Source: Nodosilinea foveolarum
GTDB lineage: Bacteria > Cyanobacteriota > Cyanobacteriia > Phormidesmidales > Phormidesmidaceae
Assembly (NCBI GenBank): GCA_003242035.1
Contig: QBMC01000017.1
Coordinates: forward strand, 1 to 45,009
DNA length: 45,009 bases
Reading direction: 5' to 3'
A model generated the notes under the pieces. That model did no database searches, was not told where the DNA came from, and was given only the letters and a program-made list of their open reading frames with translations. This document shows, piece after piece, positions 16,578-24,503 of this stretch (the first letter of the stretch is position 1; every line of letters begins with the position of its first letter). The translations under genes were made by a program, and so were the position numbers.

Positions 16578-17262
16578 GGAATATATCCTCCTAATGTTCA
16601 GCGTTTAACCGCCGGGATTCCAACCGATTGCTGGCCGATGTTAAAGGCGGAGCGTTGGCTGGCCGTCACGATTTTCGTTTAACAGCAGTGTTGCCTGATA
16701 AGCGATGGATGTGGTTGCTGCTGGCAGAATTTAATCGCTCGTACAACTTAGCTTGTCCAACTTAGGCAAGTTTACACGACTTAACGATGATTTCAATATC
16801 GCTGGTCGGGCCTACTCTAGATGCCCAAAAAACTTTGCTGTATAAACTTCAGCAGCGAGTCCTCTTGTGCATCCGCGATTGTTTTCTTCTGCCTAGAGAC
16901 GCGCAAACTGCCCGTAGCTCTAAGCCTTTCAGCATATTTGTCCTCGGCCAATCTATTTACTGGCACAGTGCATAAAAGCTCTCAGATTGGATGCTACTAA
17001 TTTGAACAGGTTTTTAGAACAAATCTGGCCTTCTTCTCTGAAAGCTTTACGGAGAACGCAATTTTGGCTGTGCCTGCGAAATATACGGGATTTCCTGAGA
17101 ATTAATCACGAGTAATCAATAATGGCTTATATGATACAAAATACTTATTTAACGGTGGTCTATCTAGCATCTGAAACGGCTGGTTTTTGATCGAATTAGC
17201 GATCGCAGGCAAATCTCAACCCTGAACAAACCAATACATATGTACGAATTTGAAAGCTATTT
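16578..17262 (-). promoter_or_regulatory. Long upstream region of the M23 peptidase gene with possible structured leader
   Basis: No gene is supported in these 685 bases. The part nearest the peptidase start (about 16600-16725) is GC-richer than the rest and has internal symmetry: CGTTTAAC occurs at 16602-16609 and 16676-16683, GCTGGCCG at 16630-16637 and 16658-16665, and CAGCAG (16683-16688) can pair with CTGCTG (16718-16723). This could be a folded 5' untranslated leader. I did not see the conserved core of a named riboswitch. The promoter should lie in the AT-rich part upstream. A 62-codon plus-strand reading frame here looks accidental. Confidence 0.4.
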
Positions 17263-17724
17263 CTAGCCAAGCTGTTGGGTTTGTCTGAGCGCTTCGAAGA
17301 GTCCTACTGCCGCACTTACGGACAAATTGAGGCTGCGTACGTGACTTTTGCTCATGGGAATAGTGAGGGTCTGCTCGCACTGAGCGATAACTTCGGGCGG
17401 CAGTCCTTGGCTTTCGCAGCCAAATAGCAGCCAGTCGTCAGATTGGTATTTCAATTCGGTGTAGCTGCGAGTTGCCCTAGCGCTAAAGCCAATTAGCCTA
17501 CCGCCTTCGGCTTTGGCGTACTGCCAGAAATCTTCTACCGATGCGTGAACGTGAAGATCGACGTAGGGCCAATAATCTAGACCGGCTCTTTTGAGATAGC
17601 GATCGCTCAACTCAAAACCCAAAGGTTCGATCAGATGTAGCGGTGCGCCAGTAGCTGCGCAGGTGCGAGCGATATTGCCCGTGTTCGGTGGAATCTCTGG
17701 TGTCACTAGGACAACTCTGTTCAT
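17263..17724 (-). CDS. trmL: tRNA (cytidine/uridine-2'-O-)-methyltransferase TrmL-like (SPOUT family)
   Basis: The protein has 153 residues, the length of the minimal SPOUT methyltransferase TrmL. Its hallmark motifs are present in order: PEIPPNTGNIARTCAATG near residues 9-26, the AdoMet-binding knot elements LLFGCESQGLP (about 99-109) and the end motif RSLNLSVSAAVGLFEALRQ. TrmL methylates the 2'-O of the wobble base C34/U34 of tRNA-Leu isoacceptors using S-adenosylmethionine, as a homodimer in the cytoplasm. The gene lies 32 bases downstream of gshA on the same strand and may be co-transcribed with it. A tRNA-Leu gene is encoded nearby at 19210-19292, which may be coincidence. Confidence 0.93.
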   Translation of the reverse strand: MNRVVLVTPEIPPNTGNIARTCAATGAPLHLIEPLGFELSDRYLKRAGLDYWPYVDLHVHASVEDFWQYAKAEGGRLIGFSARATRSYTELKYQSDDWLLFGCESQGLPPEVIAQCEQTLTIPMSKSHVRSLNLSVSAAVGLFEALRQTQQLG

Positions 17725-17756
17725 GAGCTTACGTTTATGGGTTTAGGCGACTGGGT

Positions 17757-18908
17757 TTAGGCGACCAGCGCTGGCTGACAAACTGCTTCGGCTAGAAGGC
17801 TTTCTTGCTGATGCATTTGAGCGATCGCCCCTTGAATAACCTGAGTGGGCGTTGCGGTTTCTGCTTCAACTAGCCAGCGCTGAGCCTGATTGCCGTCGCG
17901 TAGAATTTGCTTGATAGGCGCTAGAAAGCAGCTAATACCTGCGGCCTGGGCAAAGGGGCGAACTTCGTCGTACATCTGACTAATCCAGTCTTGAGCGCTG
18001 AGCGTTCTGCCGTCCTGCCAGTGGCGCAGCTTTGCATTTAAGCTATTTTTGGCCACGGCTTTTTCGTTTTCCAGCGTAATTTCTAATAAATCTTCGCTAC
18101 GCGTTTGTTCGCTGAGCTGGCTACTTTCTAGCGGGTCTAGCTCGGGAGTGGCTAGCATTTGCTGAAGTCTGGCTTCGAGCAGCGTGGTGATGGCCAGCAG
18201 ATGCAGCGGGTCGCTAACAAGATCGCAGATGCGTAGCTCCAGGCGGTTGAGATTGTAGGGGCGGCGATCGCCATTAGGCCGTACCGAACTCCACAGGTGG
18301 CGAACGCTTTGCATGGTGCCAGCCGCTAGCTGCTCTTCTACCCAACGAATATGATGCAGATGGCTTTCAAATAGCGGCACATGCTGAGGCGTTTGAGGGA
18401 AAAGCTGCCAGCGAGTAGAGTGAAAGCCGGTAATATTGCCGTCGAAAAAGGGAGACGAAGCACTCAGCGCCAAATATAGCGGCGCTTCTAATCTGATTAA
18501 ACGACAGGCTCGCATCAGCGCTTCTGGGTCGCTCATGCCGATATTGATATGGATGCTGGCGGTGACAACATCGGTGCCGTAGGTTTGCTCGATATAGTCG
18601 TGATATGGATTTTTAGGGTCGGAGCGGTGAAATTCTTTTGCCCCCCCGAGTGGAAGCGTACTGCCTGGAATGATGGTGTAATCGCCGAGCGTTTTGAGGT
18701 AGTTTCTGAGGCGAACCCTGGGCTTAATCAGTTCACAGAGCAAATGCTCGTAGCGGCAGAACGGCGCCGTGGTGTATTCCACGTTGCGGGTATCCGGTTC
18801 TCTGACGAAGCTATCTAGCGCGGCCACGATTTTGTCAGAAAAGCCGACGACCTCTCCGGCGGGCGTGCCGGTATACATTTCAACTTCAAAACCTTTGGAT
18901 AGCAACAC
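17757..18908 (-). CDS. gshA: Glutamate-cysteine ligase, cyanobacterial type
   Basis: The protein has 383 residues, matching the compact cyanobacterial glutamate-cysteine ligase. It starts with the family-typical LLSKGFEVEMYTGTP and has a conserved NVEYTTAPFCRYEHLL stretch near 40-55, GDYTIIPGSTLPLGG near 76-90 and the IHINIGM motif near 117-123. The enzyme joins L-glutamate and L-cysteine with ATP to form gamma-glutamylcysteine, the first and usually limiting step of glutathione synthesis, in the cytoplasm. The start is GTG at 18908, directly before the conserved N-terminus, with a weak AGGA element about 13 bases upstream. The trmL-like gene follows 32 bases downstream. An unusual perfect palindrome lies about 55 bases upstream of the start. 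Confidence 0.93.
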   Translation of the reverse strand: MLLSKGFEVEMYTGTPAGEVVGFSDKIVAALDSFVREPDTRNVEYTTAPFCRYEHLLCELIKPRVRLRNYLKTLGDYTIIPGSTLPLGGAKEFHRSDPKNPYHDYIEQTYGTDVVTASIHINIGMSDPEALMRACRLIRLEAPLYLALSASSPFFDGNITGFHSTRWQLFPQTPQHVPLFESHLHHIRWVEEQLAAGTMQSVRHLWSSVRPNGDRRPYNLNRLELRICDLVSDPLHLLAITTLLEARLQQMLATPELDPLESSQLSEQTRSEDLLEITLENEKAVAKNSLNAKLRHWQDGRTLSAQDWISQMYDEVRPFAQAAGISCFLAPIKQILRDGNQAQRWLVEAETATPTQVIQGAIAQMHQQESLLAEAVCQPALVA

Positions 18909-18961
18909 GGCAGAGATGTCCTGATTACAGCTAAAAGCAGCGGATGTTAACCGCTATTTTC

Positions 18962-18979
18962 CCTCCTATATATAGGAGG
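18962..18979. repeat. Perfect 18-bp palindrome upstream of gshA
   Basis: CCTCCTATATATAGGAGG is perfectly self-complementary and is followed on the plus strand by TG and seven T (18982-18988). It looks like a Rho-independent terminator for plus-strand transcription, but no plus-strand gene lies upstream. It could instead be an operator for the gshA promoter. On the minus strand the downstream arm presents an AGGAGG element without a nearby start codon. Confidence 0.6.
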
Positions 18980-19116
18980 TGTTTTTTTGCAGTGTTTAAG
19001 ACGACGTTTTGCGAGATAGAAAGGTCGCTTTTCGCACTGGCTACAGGCAGTATAAAGGGCTAGAGGATGGCCGATATGTGCCTGTGGTCTGGTCTATGGT
19101 CTGAGAAATAGCTGAA

Positions 19117-19156
19117 AATAGTAAAGGGGGCAGACTTCAATATGACGCCTACCCCC
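19117..19156 (-). terminator. Probable terminator of tRNA-Leu
   Basis: On the minus strand, GGGGGTAGGC (19156-19147) pairs with GTCTGCCCCC (19135-19126) using two G-T wobbles around an 11-base loop. A T-rich stretch follows (TTTACTATTTT). It lies about 55 bases downstream of the tRNA 3' end. Confidence 0.6.
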
Positions 19157-19209
19157 TACTTGTCGCTGCATCCGCCCAATCGTTTAGATTGAGTACAGCT
19201 TTGTTTTTA

Positions 19210-19292
19210 TGCGGATGAAAGGACTTGAACCTTCACGTCACGAGGACACTAGAACCTAAATCTAGCGCGTCTACCAATTCCGCCACATCCGC
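19210..19292 (-). tRNA. tRNA-Leu (anticodon TAG)
   Basis: This class II tRNA is 83 bases long including discriminator A at 19210. The acceptor stem GCGGATG/CATCCGC is fully paired. The D arm contains the leucine-typical GGCGGAATTGGTAGACGC. The anticodon stem CTAGA/TCTAG closes the loop TTTAGGT (anticodon TAG). A long variable arm (TGTCCTCGTGACG) is present and the T loop is TTCAAGT. CCA is not encoded. Confidence 0.95.
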
Positions 19293-19484
19293 ATTGGATA
19301 ACAATAGTATCAACAAATGGACGTTCTCTACAAATGCACTCTACAAATGCACTCTGCAAATGCAAGCCAACAATGAATCCGGGAAGCGCTTATGATGAAG
19401 GAGCCGTGGATTACGGTTATCCACTGTCTTAGCGCGCTGCGAGCAGTGCTATAGATGAATGCAAGATGAGGAGCAACCGATTGA

Positions 19485-22298
19485 ATGGGTAAGGTAGTTG
19501 GCATAGACCTCGGCACGACTAATTCTGTAGTGGCGGTGATGGAAGGCGGTAAACCCGTTGTCATCGCGAATGCAGAAGGGATGCGCACAACGCCTTCGGT
19601 GGTGGCCTTTAGCAAAGAAGGCGAGAAGCTGATTGGACAAATGGCGCGTCGGCAGTCAGTGCTGAATCCTCAAAATACTTTTTATGCGGTGAAGCGGTTT
19701 GTCGGTCGCAAGTACGACGAGCTTTCCTCTGAGTCTAAGCGAGTGCCCTACACTGTCCGGCGCGATGAGTCGGGCAATGTGAAGGTGAAGTGCCCGCGCC
19801 TGGACAAGGATTTTGCGCCTGAAGAAATTTCGGCGATGATTTTGCGCAAGCTGGTGGAAGAAGCGTCGCAGTATCTGGGCCAGCCAGTGACGGGCGCGGT
19901 GATTACGGTGCCTGCCTATTTTAATGATGCGCAACGGCAGGCGACGCGAGACGCGGGGCGAATTGCCGGACTAGAAGTGAAGCGAATTATCAATGAGCCG
20001 ACAGCGGCGTCTCTAGCCTACGGGTTAGACCAGCAGTACAACCAAACGATTTTGGTGTTTGATTTGGGTGGCGGTACGTTTGATGTGTCGGTGCTGGACG
20101 TGGGCGATGGCGTGTTTGAGGTGCGCTCTACCAGCGGCGATACGCAGCTAGGCGGGCTGAACTTTGACCAGAAGATTGTCGATTGGCTAGCTGAGGAATT
20201 TCTGGAAAAAGAAGGGGTGGATTTGCGGCGCGATCGCCAATCTTTACAGCGCCTCAACGAAGCCGCCGAGAAAGCCAAAATTGAGCTGTCGGGCGTCCCG
20301 GTAACGCCAATTAATCTGCCGTTTATTACCGCTACGGCGGATGGGCCAAAGCATATTGAGACTAAATTGGAGCGATCGCACTTTGAAAACCTGTGTGGCG
20401 ACTTACTCAGCCAAATTCGCGGCCCGCTAAAGCAAGCGTTAGACGACGCCAACGTAACGCCCAGCCAGATAGACGAAGTGGTGCTAGTAGGCGGTAGTAG
20501 CCGGATGCCGATGGTTGAGGATTTGGTGCGCTCGGTAATGAACCGCGAGCCTAATCGCAACGTGAATCCGGATGAAGTTGTGGCCGTGGGCGCGGCGATT
20601 CAGGCCGGGATTTTGACCCAGGAAGTAAAAGACATCCTGCTGCTAGACGTAACGCCGCTATCGCTGGGCCTTGAAACTGTCGGCGGCGTGATGAAGAAAT
20701 TGATTCCGCGCAACACCACTATTCCAGTGCGGCGTTCGGACACTTTTTCGACTTCTGAGAACAACCAGACCGTTGTCGAAGTGCATATTTTGCAGGGCGA
20801 GCGCGAGATGGTGGGTGATAACAAATCGCTAGGCCGCTTTAAGCTAATGGGCGTACCACCCGCGCCGCGAGGCATTCCGCAGGTGCAGGTTTCGTTCGAC
20901 ATTGACGCCAACGGTATTTTGCAGGTGTCGGCGCTAGATAAAACGACGGGACGCCAGCAAAGTATTACGGTGCAAGAGGCTTCCAATCTGTCTGAAAGCG
21001 AAATTCAGGACATGGTGCGGGCGGCAGAAGAGAATGCGGCGACTGACCGCATGATTCGCGAACGCATAGAGAAACGCAACCGGGCGGGGGCTTTGGCCTT
21101 TCGAGCCGAGCGACTGCTGCGCGAGGTGGCGATTGACTTTGGGATGCAGTTTGCCCGAGAGCGACGGCGACGCATTGAAGACTTGGTGCAGACTTTGCGG
21201 GTGGCCGTAGAGCAGTCGGACGAGCGCGGCATTGATATTGCTCAGTCTGATTTGCAGAACGAAGTATACGAGATGAACCGCGAGGCGTACCTGTACGACC
21301 TAGACGATGCTGGCGATGGCAGCATTTTGGGCCAGATTGGGGACACCTTGAAAAAAGCCTTTTCGGGCGACGATGACGACTACTATCGCACGGGCGGCGA
21401 CTACGGCTATGGCCCTAACGCTGGCTACGACGGAGGTGGGGGCTATCCATCCGGTAATGGATATAGCAATAGCTGGGAACGCCAGGCTCAGTGGGATGCG
21501 CCGGACTGGAATCAACAGCGAAGTTCGGGGAGCCAAAACAAGAGCTGGGACGATTGGGATGACGATTGGGATCAGCCTGCTCAGCCGCCTCGACCAGCGC
21601 CCAGCTACGATCAGCTTCCCGAAAGGGGTGGGTACAACCCGTCAACTCCGGCAGAGTACGATCAAAATCGCTACCCCCAAGATGCTTATTCTCAAGACCG
21701 TTACCCTCAAGAGAATACTGGGCGCAGCGGCTACAGTGACGATTATGGTTCGAGGGATTATGGCTCGGGTGGGAGCAATTACGATAGCAGCAACTATGGC
21801 CGAAACGAGATAGGCCAAGGTCGCTACGACCAGGGGAGCAAAGACCAAGGTGCTTATGATCAAGGCTACGGTCAGGACAGCTATGGTCAAGACCGCTATG
21901 GACAAAATGATTACAGACAGAGTGGCTACGATTCGGATGATGGCGCTAGCGATAGATATCAACAGCGAGACTATCAGCGGAGTGATGGCTCGTTAGGGGA
22001 TGGGCGATCGCAACCCAATGCGAACAACCCGTCGTATCCTGCGGACAGTCCTCCAGACAGGAACCCAGACAGTCGCGGTGAATATGATCGTCAGGATTAC
22101 GGTCGTCAAGACTATGACCGCTCGGACTCTGACCGTCCGGATTCTGAGCGTTCGGTCTACGATCGTCAAGACAATAGTCGCCCAGGCAATAATCGCCCAG
22201 ATTCTAGCCGTCCAGATTATGACCGAACCCAAGATGCGCCGCCTAGAAACTCTCAAAGATCTTCCCAAGACAACTGGGACGACGACGCCTGGTTCTAG
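19485..22298 (+). CDS. dnaK3: Hsp70 chaperone DnaK3 with long disordered C-terminal tail
   Basis: The protein has 937 residues against about 640 in canonical DnaK. The nucleotide-binding domain (about 1-380) has [11 protein letters not shown] at 5-15, [11 protein letters not shown] near 191-201 and [10 protein letters not shown] near 328-337. The substrate-binding beta domain (about 390-500) has [15 protein letters not shown] helical region follows to about 625. The remaining ~310 residues are low in complexity and very rich in Asp, Tyr, Gly, Ser, Arg, Gln and Asn (repeats such as [13 protein letters not shown]), ending in WDDDAWF. DnaK3 is the essential, partly thylakoid-associated Hsp70 of cyanobacteria, and its extended C-terminus has been linked to membrane association. 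The dnaJ gene 39 bases downstream matches the known dnaK3-dnaJ pairing. A GAGGAG Shine-Dalgarno precedes the ATG. Lack of frameshifts through the repetitive tail argues that it is translated. Confidence 0.96.
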   Translation: MGKVVGIDLGTTNSVVAVMEGGKPVVIANAEGMRTTPSVVAFSKEGEKLIGQMARRQSVLNPQNTFYAVKRFVGRKYDELSSESKRVPYTVRRDESGNVKVKCPRLDKDFAPEEISAMILRKLVEEASQYLGQPVTGAVITVPAYFNDAQRQATRDAGRIAGLEVKRIINEPTAASLAYGLDQQYNQTILVFDLGGGTFDVSVLDVGDGVFEVRSTSGDTQLGGLNFDQKIVDWLAEEFLEKEGVDLRRDRQSLQRLNEAAEKAKIELSGVPVTPINLPFITATADGPKHIETKLERSHFENLCGDLLSQIRGPLKQALDDANVTPSQIDEVVLVGGSSRMPMVEDLVRSVMNREPNRNVNPDEVVAVGAAIQAGILTQEVKDILLLDVTPLSLGLETVGGVMKKLIPRNTTIPVRRSDTFSTSENNQTVVEVHILQGEREMVGDNKSLGRFKLMGVPPAPRGIPQVQVSFDIDANGILQVSALDKTTGRQQSITVQEASNLSESEIQDMVRAAEENAATDRMIRERIEKRNRAGALAFRAERLLREVAIDFGMQFARERRRRIEDLVQTLRVAVEQSDERGIDIAQSDLQNEVYEMNREAYLYDLDDAGDGSILGQIGDTLKKAFSGDDDDYYRTGGDYGYGPNAGYDGGGGYPSGNGYSNSWERQAQWDAPDWNQQRSSGSQNKSWDDWDDDWDQPAQPPRPAPSYDQLPERGGYNPSTPAEYDQNRYPQDAYSQDRYPQENTGRSGYSDDYGSRDYGSGGSNYDSSNYGRNEIGQGRYDQGSKDQGAYDQGYGQDSYGQDRYGQNDYRQSGYDSDDGASDRYQQRDYQRSDGSLGDGRSQPNANNPSYPADSPPDRNPDSRGEYDRQDYGRQDYDRSDSDRPDSERSVYDRQDNSRPGNNRPDSSRPDYDRTQDAPPRNSQRSSQDNWDDDAWF

Positions 22299-22337
22299 AT
22301 AGGTTCTTTTTCTTCGCAGTACGATACGCTTCGGTTC

Positions 22338-23486
22338 ATGCACAATTTCCGAGACTATTACGAGATTCTTGGTATCGCTAAAGAGGCAGATGCCAGTGAG
22401 ATTAAACGGGCCTACCGAGCGCTGGCCAGACGATATCATCCTGACTTGAATCCTGGCGACAAGGCCGCTGAGGAGAAGTTTAAGCTGCTCGGCGAAGCTT
22501 ACGATGTGCTGTCGGATGTGGAGAAACGCCAGCAGTATGAGGATTACAGTCAGTATTGGAAGCAGGAGGGCTTTAAGAAAGCTCAGCGGAGCGGAAAAAG
22601 CTGGCGCAGCGGTGGGCGCGTTTCAGTTCAAGAAGAATACAGCGCCTTCGAAGACTTTGATAACTTTGTGGAGCAATTGCTGAAGCGACACATGGACGGC
22701 GGGGACAGTACGCCCAGGCAGTCACCGCTTAGGCAGTCACCGTCTAGACCCGCACCCAAACCACCGGCATCTCAACCCAATCTGACCCCTTCACCGCCCT
22801 CTGAAAATGACTGGACAAGTCGCCGTGCCAAACGGTCTGTAGATAATTGGGGCGAGGTGGAGTCGCCCGCAGCGTCGGCAGAAACGGCTAGAACAGAGGC
22901 TAGAGATAATCCTGTAGAATGGTCGCGATCGCGCCAGCAATCGACCTATGCCAGACAGCCTTCGCCTACCTCTCGTCGAGATGCGGAGGCGGATTTGACC
23001 GTGCCGTTAGAGAAAGCTTACGCCGGGGGGCGAGAGCGGATTAGTTTGGAAGATGGGCGATCGCTCGAAGTCAATATGCCTGCGGGAATGGTCACTGGCC
23101 AACGCATTCGGCTCAAAGGTCAGGGCATTGGCGGCGGCAATCTTTACCTCAGAATTGAGGTAGCGCCTCACCCCTACTTCACACTCAACGAAGGCGACGT
23201 GTATTGCCGACTGCCGATTACGCCTAGCGAAGCGGTACTAGGTGGCACGGTTGCCGTCCCGACCCTAGCTGGCTTAGTGAACATGCTGATTCCTCCTGGC
23301 GTACAGGCAGGCCAAAGACTGAGACTTTCGAGCAAAGGCTACCCGGTGGGGCCAGGTCTTTATGGCGACCAGATTGTAGAGCTAGAGCTGGTGGTGCCAA
23401 CCGTTTTAGACGATGAGGAGAAAGCTCTGTATCAGGAGCTACGTAGCCTCGAACGGTTCGACCCCAGGGCGAATTTGCCGGTTTAG
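22338..23486 (+). CDS. dnaJ: DnaJ-family co-chaperone (DnaJ3-type, no zinc finger)
   Basis: The protein has 382 residues. The J-domain (about 5-70) contains the essential HPD at 34-36 in RRYHPDLNPG. A Ser/Pro/Gln/Arg-rich flexible linker of about 140 residues replaces the Gly/Phe and Cys-rich zinc-finger regions of classical DnaJ. A C-terminal substrate-binding domain (about 218-375) follows, with DLTVPLEKAYAGGRERI and EVNMPAGMVTGQRIRLKGQG motifs as in CbpA-type proteins. It should stimulate ATP hydrolysis of the DnaK3 encoded 39 bases upstream; the two almost certainly form an operon. The linker contains a short near-repeat (PRQSPLRQSPSRPAP). The absence of the zinc finger is normal for type II J-proteins. 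Confidence 0.94.
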   Translation: MHNFRDYYEILGIAKEADASEIKRAYRALARRYHPDLNPGDKAAEEKFKLLGEAYDVLSDVEKRQQYEDYSQYWKQEGFKKAQRSGKSWRSGGRVSVQEEYSAFEDFDNFVEQLLKRHMDGGDSTPRQSPLRQSPSRPAPKPPASQPNLTPSPPSENDWTSRRAKRSVDNWGEVESPAASAETARTEARDNPVEWSRSRQQSTYARQPSPTSRRDAEADLTVPLEKAYAGGRERISLEDGRSLEVNMPAGMVTGQRIRLKGQGIGGGNLYLRIEVAPHPYFTLNEGDVYCRLPITPSEAVLGGTVAVPTLAGLVNMLIPPGVQAGQRLRLSSKGYPVGPGLYGDQIVELELVVPTVLDDEEKALYQELRSLERFDPRANLPV

Positions 23487-23502
23487 CTCAAAGCCGCTAG
23501 CG

Positions 23503-24087
23503 CTACACGCCAAAGTACGTAGGCTCTTTCCCAGGTGCCCATTTGATATTGCAGCCAATGCTGGGGTTTTGGTCTTCTGGCACCGTTTTGTTGGCGATGA
23601 CTTGGTCGATGGCGGCTCGTAAATCTTTGCCCGTCACTGGCCGGTCGTTGCCGGGGCGACTGTCGTCTAGCTGTCCGCGATAGGCAAGTTTGTGGTCTTG
23701 ATCGAATAGGAAGAAGTCTGGTGTGCAAGCGGCGGTATAGCTTTTGGCGACTTCCTGAGTTTCGTCGTGGGCGTAGGGGAAATTGAAGCTGGCACGGTTT
23801 ACCTGCTCGCGGAGTTTGTCTGGACTGTCCTGAGGATGAGTTTCGATGGAATTGGCGCTGATGGCTAGAATGCCGAGTCCCTGGGGAACGTAGTCTTGCC
23901 CAAGACGGCTTAGCTCTGCTTCTACGTGGAGTACAAAAGGACAGTGCTGGCAGATGAACATGACCAGCAGACCCTTTTTGTCGGCAAAATTACTGAGAGA
24001 AAGCACGTCGCCGGAGACAACGTCTTTGAGGGTAAATGCTGGGGCAGATGTGCCCAACGGGAGCATTGTGGATTCGGTTCTGACCAT
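23503..24087 (-). CDS. Thioredoxin-fold (AhpC/TSA-like) protein with CxxC motif
   Basis: The protein has 194 residues and a peroxiredoxin/thioredoxin-like fold. It has the N-terminal LGTSAPAFTLKDVVSG strand region, then VMFICQHCPFVL with a CxxC at 46-49. A second Cys lies at about 120 in the AACTPDFFLFD motif, which contains the cis-Pro loop TPD. This is the widely distributed 'thioredoxin family protein' related to ResA/TlpA and AhpC, and probably acts as a thiol-disulfide oxidoreductase or peroxidase. No signal peptide is seen, so a cytoplasmic location is likely. It converges on dnaJ, with only 16 bases between the stop codons. The first ATG at 24087 is used; a second Met at residue 8 (MLPLGTSAPAF) matches the usual family N-terminus and could be the real start. 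Confidence 0.88.
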   Translation of the reverse strand: MVRTESTMLPLGTSAPAFTLKDVVSGDVLSLSNFADKKGLLVMFICQHCPFVLHVEAELSRLGQDYVPQGLGILAISANSIETHPQDSPDKLREQVNRASFNFPYAHDETQEVAKSYTAACTPDFFLFDQDHKLAYRGQLDDSRPGNDRPVTGKDLRAAIDQVIANKTVPEDQNPSIGCNIKWAPGKEPTYFGV

Positions 24088-24503
24088 GGGAAAAAAGAGA
24101 AGTGAATGGGGCGAATAACAGCGATTTTTGCTGCTGGTAAGGCTACGTAAAAGCCTTGTATATAAAGGATTTTAGCCGCCTGCACTCATGCCTGCCATAA
24201 CCAGAACAGAGAGTAAAAGGCCAGGGCTGAGCAGAAGAATAAGTATGCCGAAATCGTGGAGTTCCATAGAACAAAAGCCGGTATAAAAAACAGGTCGGAA
24301 GATGACGCTCTAGAGCGCTTAAGCCAGGGATAGTCAAGCTTTGAGAAAAGGCTAGTTGAGCGTGTCGTTCTTATCGTGGCGAATCAATAGCTAGAATGTA
24401 GCGATTTTTGCATACGAAAGCTAATAATTTAATGAAATTTGCTATATCTGAGATTTGAGATCTGACGTATCCTTACATTGAATTTAATTGGCGGACGCGG
24501 GTC
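24088..24503. other. Region upstream of the AMIN-domain gene
   Basis: These 416 bases hold the short minus-strand micro-ORF at 24172-24267 and otherwise no supported gene. The stretch just before 24504 is AT-rich and probably holds the promoter of the AMIN-domain gene. No hairpin terminator is evident. Confidence 0.4.
24172..24267 (-). CDS. Candidate 31-residue single-helix membrane micro-protein
   Basis: An ATG-to-TAA frame encodes 31 residues. A short polar start (MELHD) is followed by an almost uninterrupted hydrophobic helix (FGILILLLSPGLLLSVLV) and a small Gly/Ala end (MAGMSAGG). This composition is what small photosystem, cytochrome b6f or NDH-1 subunits look like, and would be unlikely by chance in this GC-mixed region. 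I do not recognise it as any named subunit (it does not match PsaM, PetN, PetM or PsbT as I remember them). No clear Shine-Dalgarno is seen. It lies between the thioredoxin-fold gene start and the AMIN gene. Confidence 0.5.
   Translation of the reverse strand: MELHDFGILILLLSPGLLLSVLVMAGMSAGG

Noticed and set aside
16787-16975. 62-codon plus-strand frame in the leader region of the M23 gene
   Set aside because: No ribosome site, no domain, and base composition like the surrounding noncoding DNA.
21642-21962. Long hydrophobic Ile/Val/Ala-rich frame on the minus strand
   Set aside because: It arises because the repetitive Asp/Tyr/Arg-coding tail of dnaK3 reads as hydrophobic codons in antisense; it resembles a membrane protein only by that effect.
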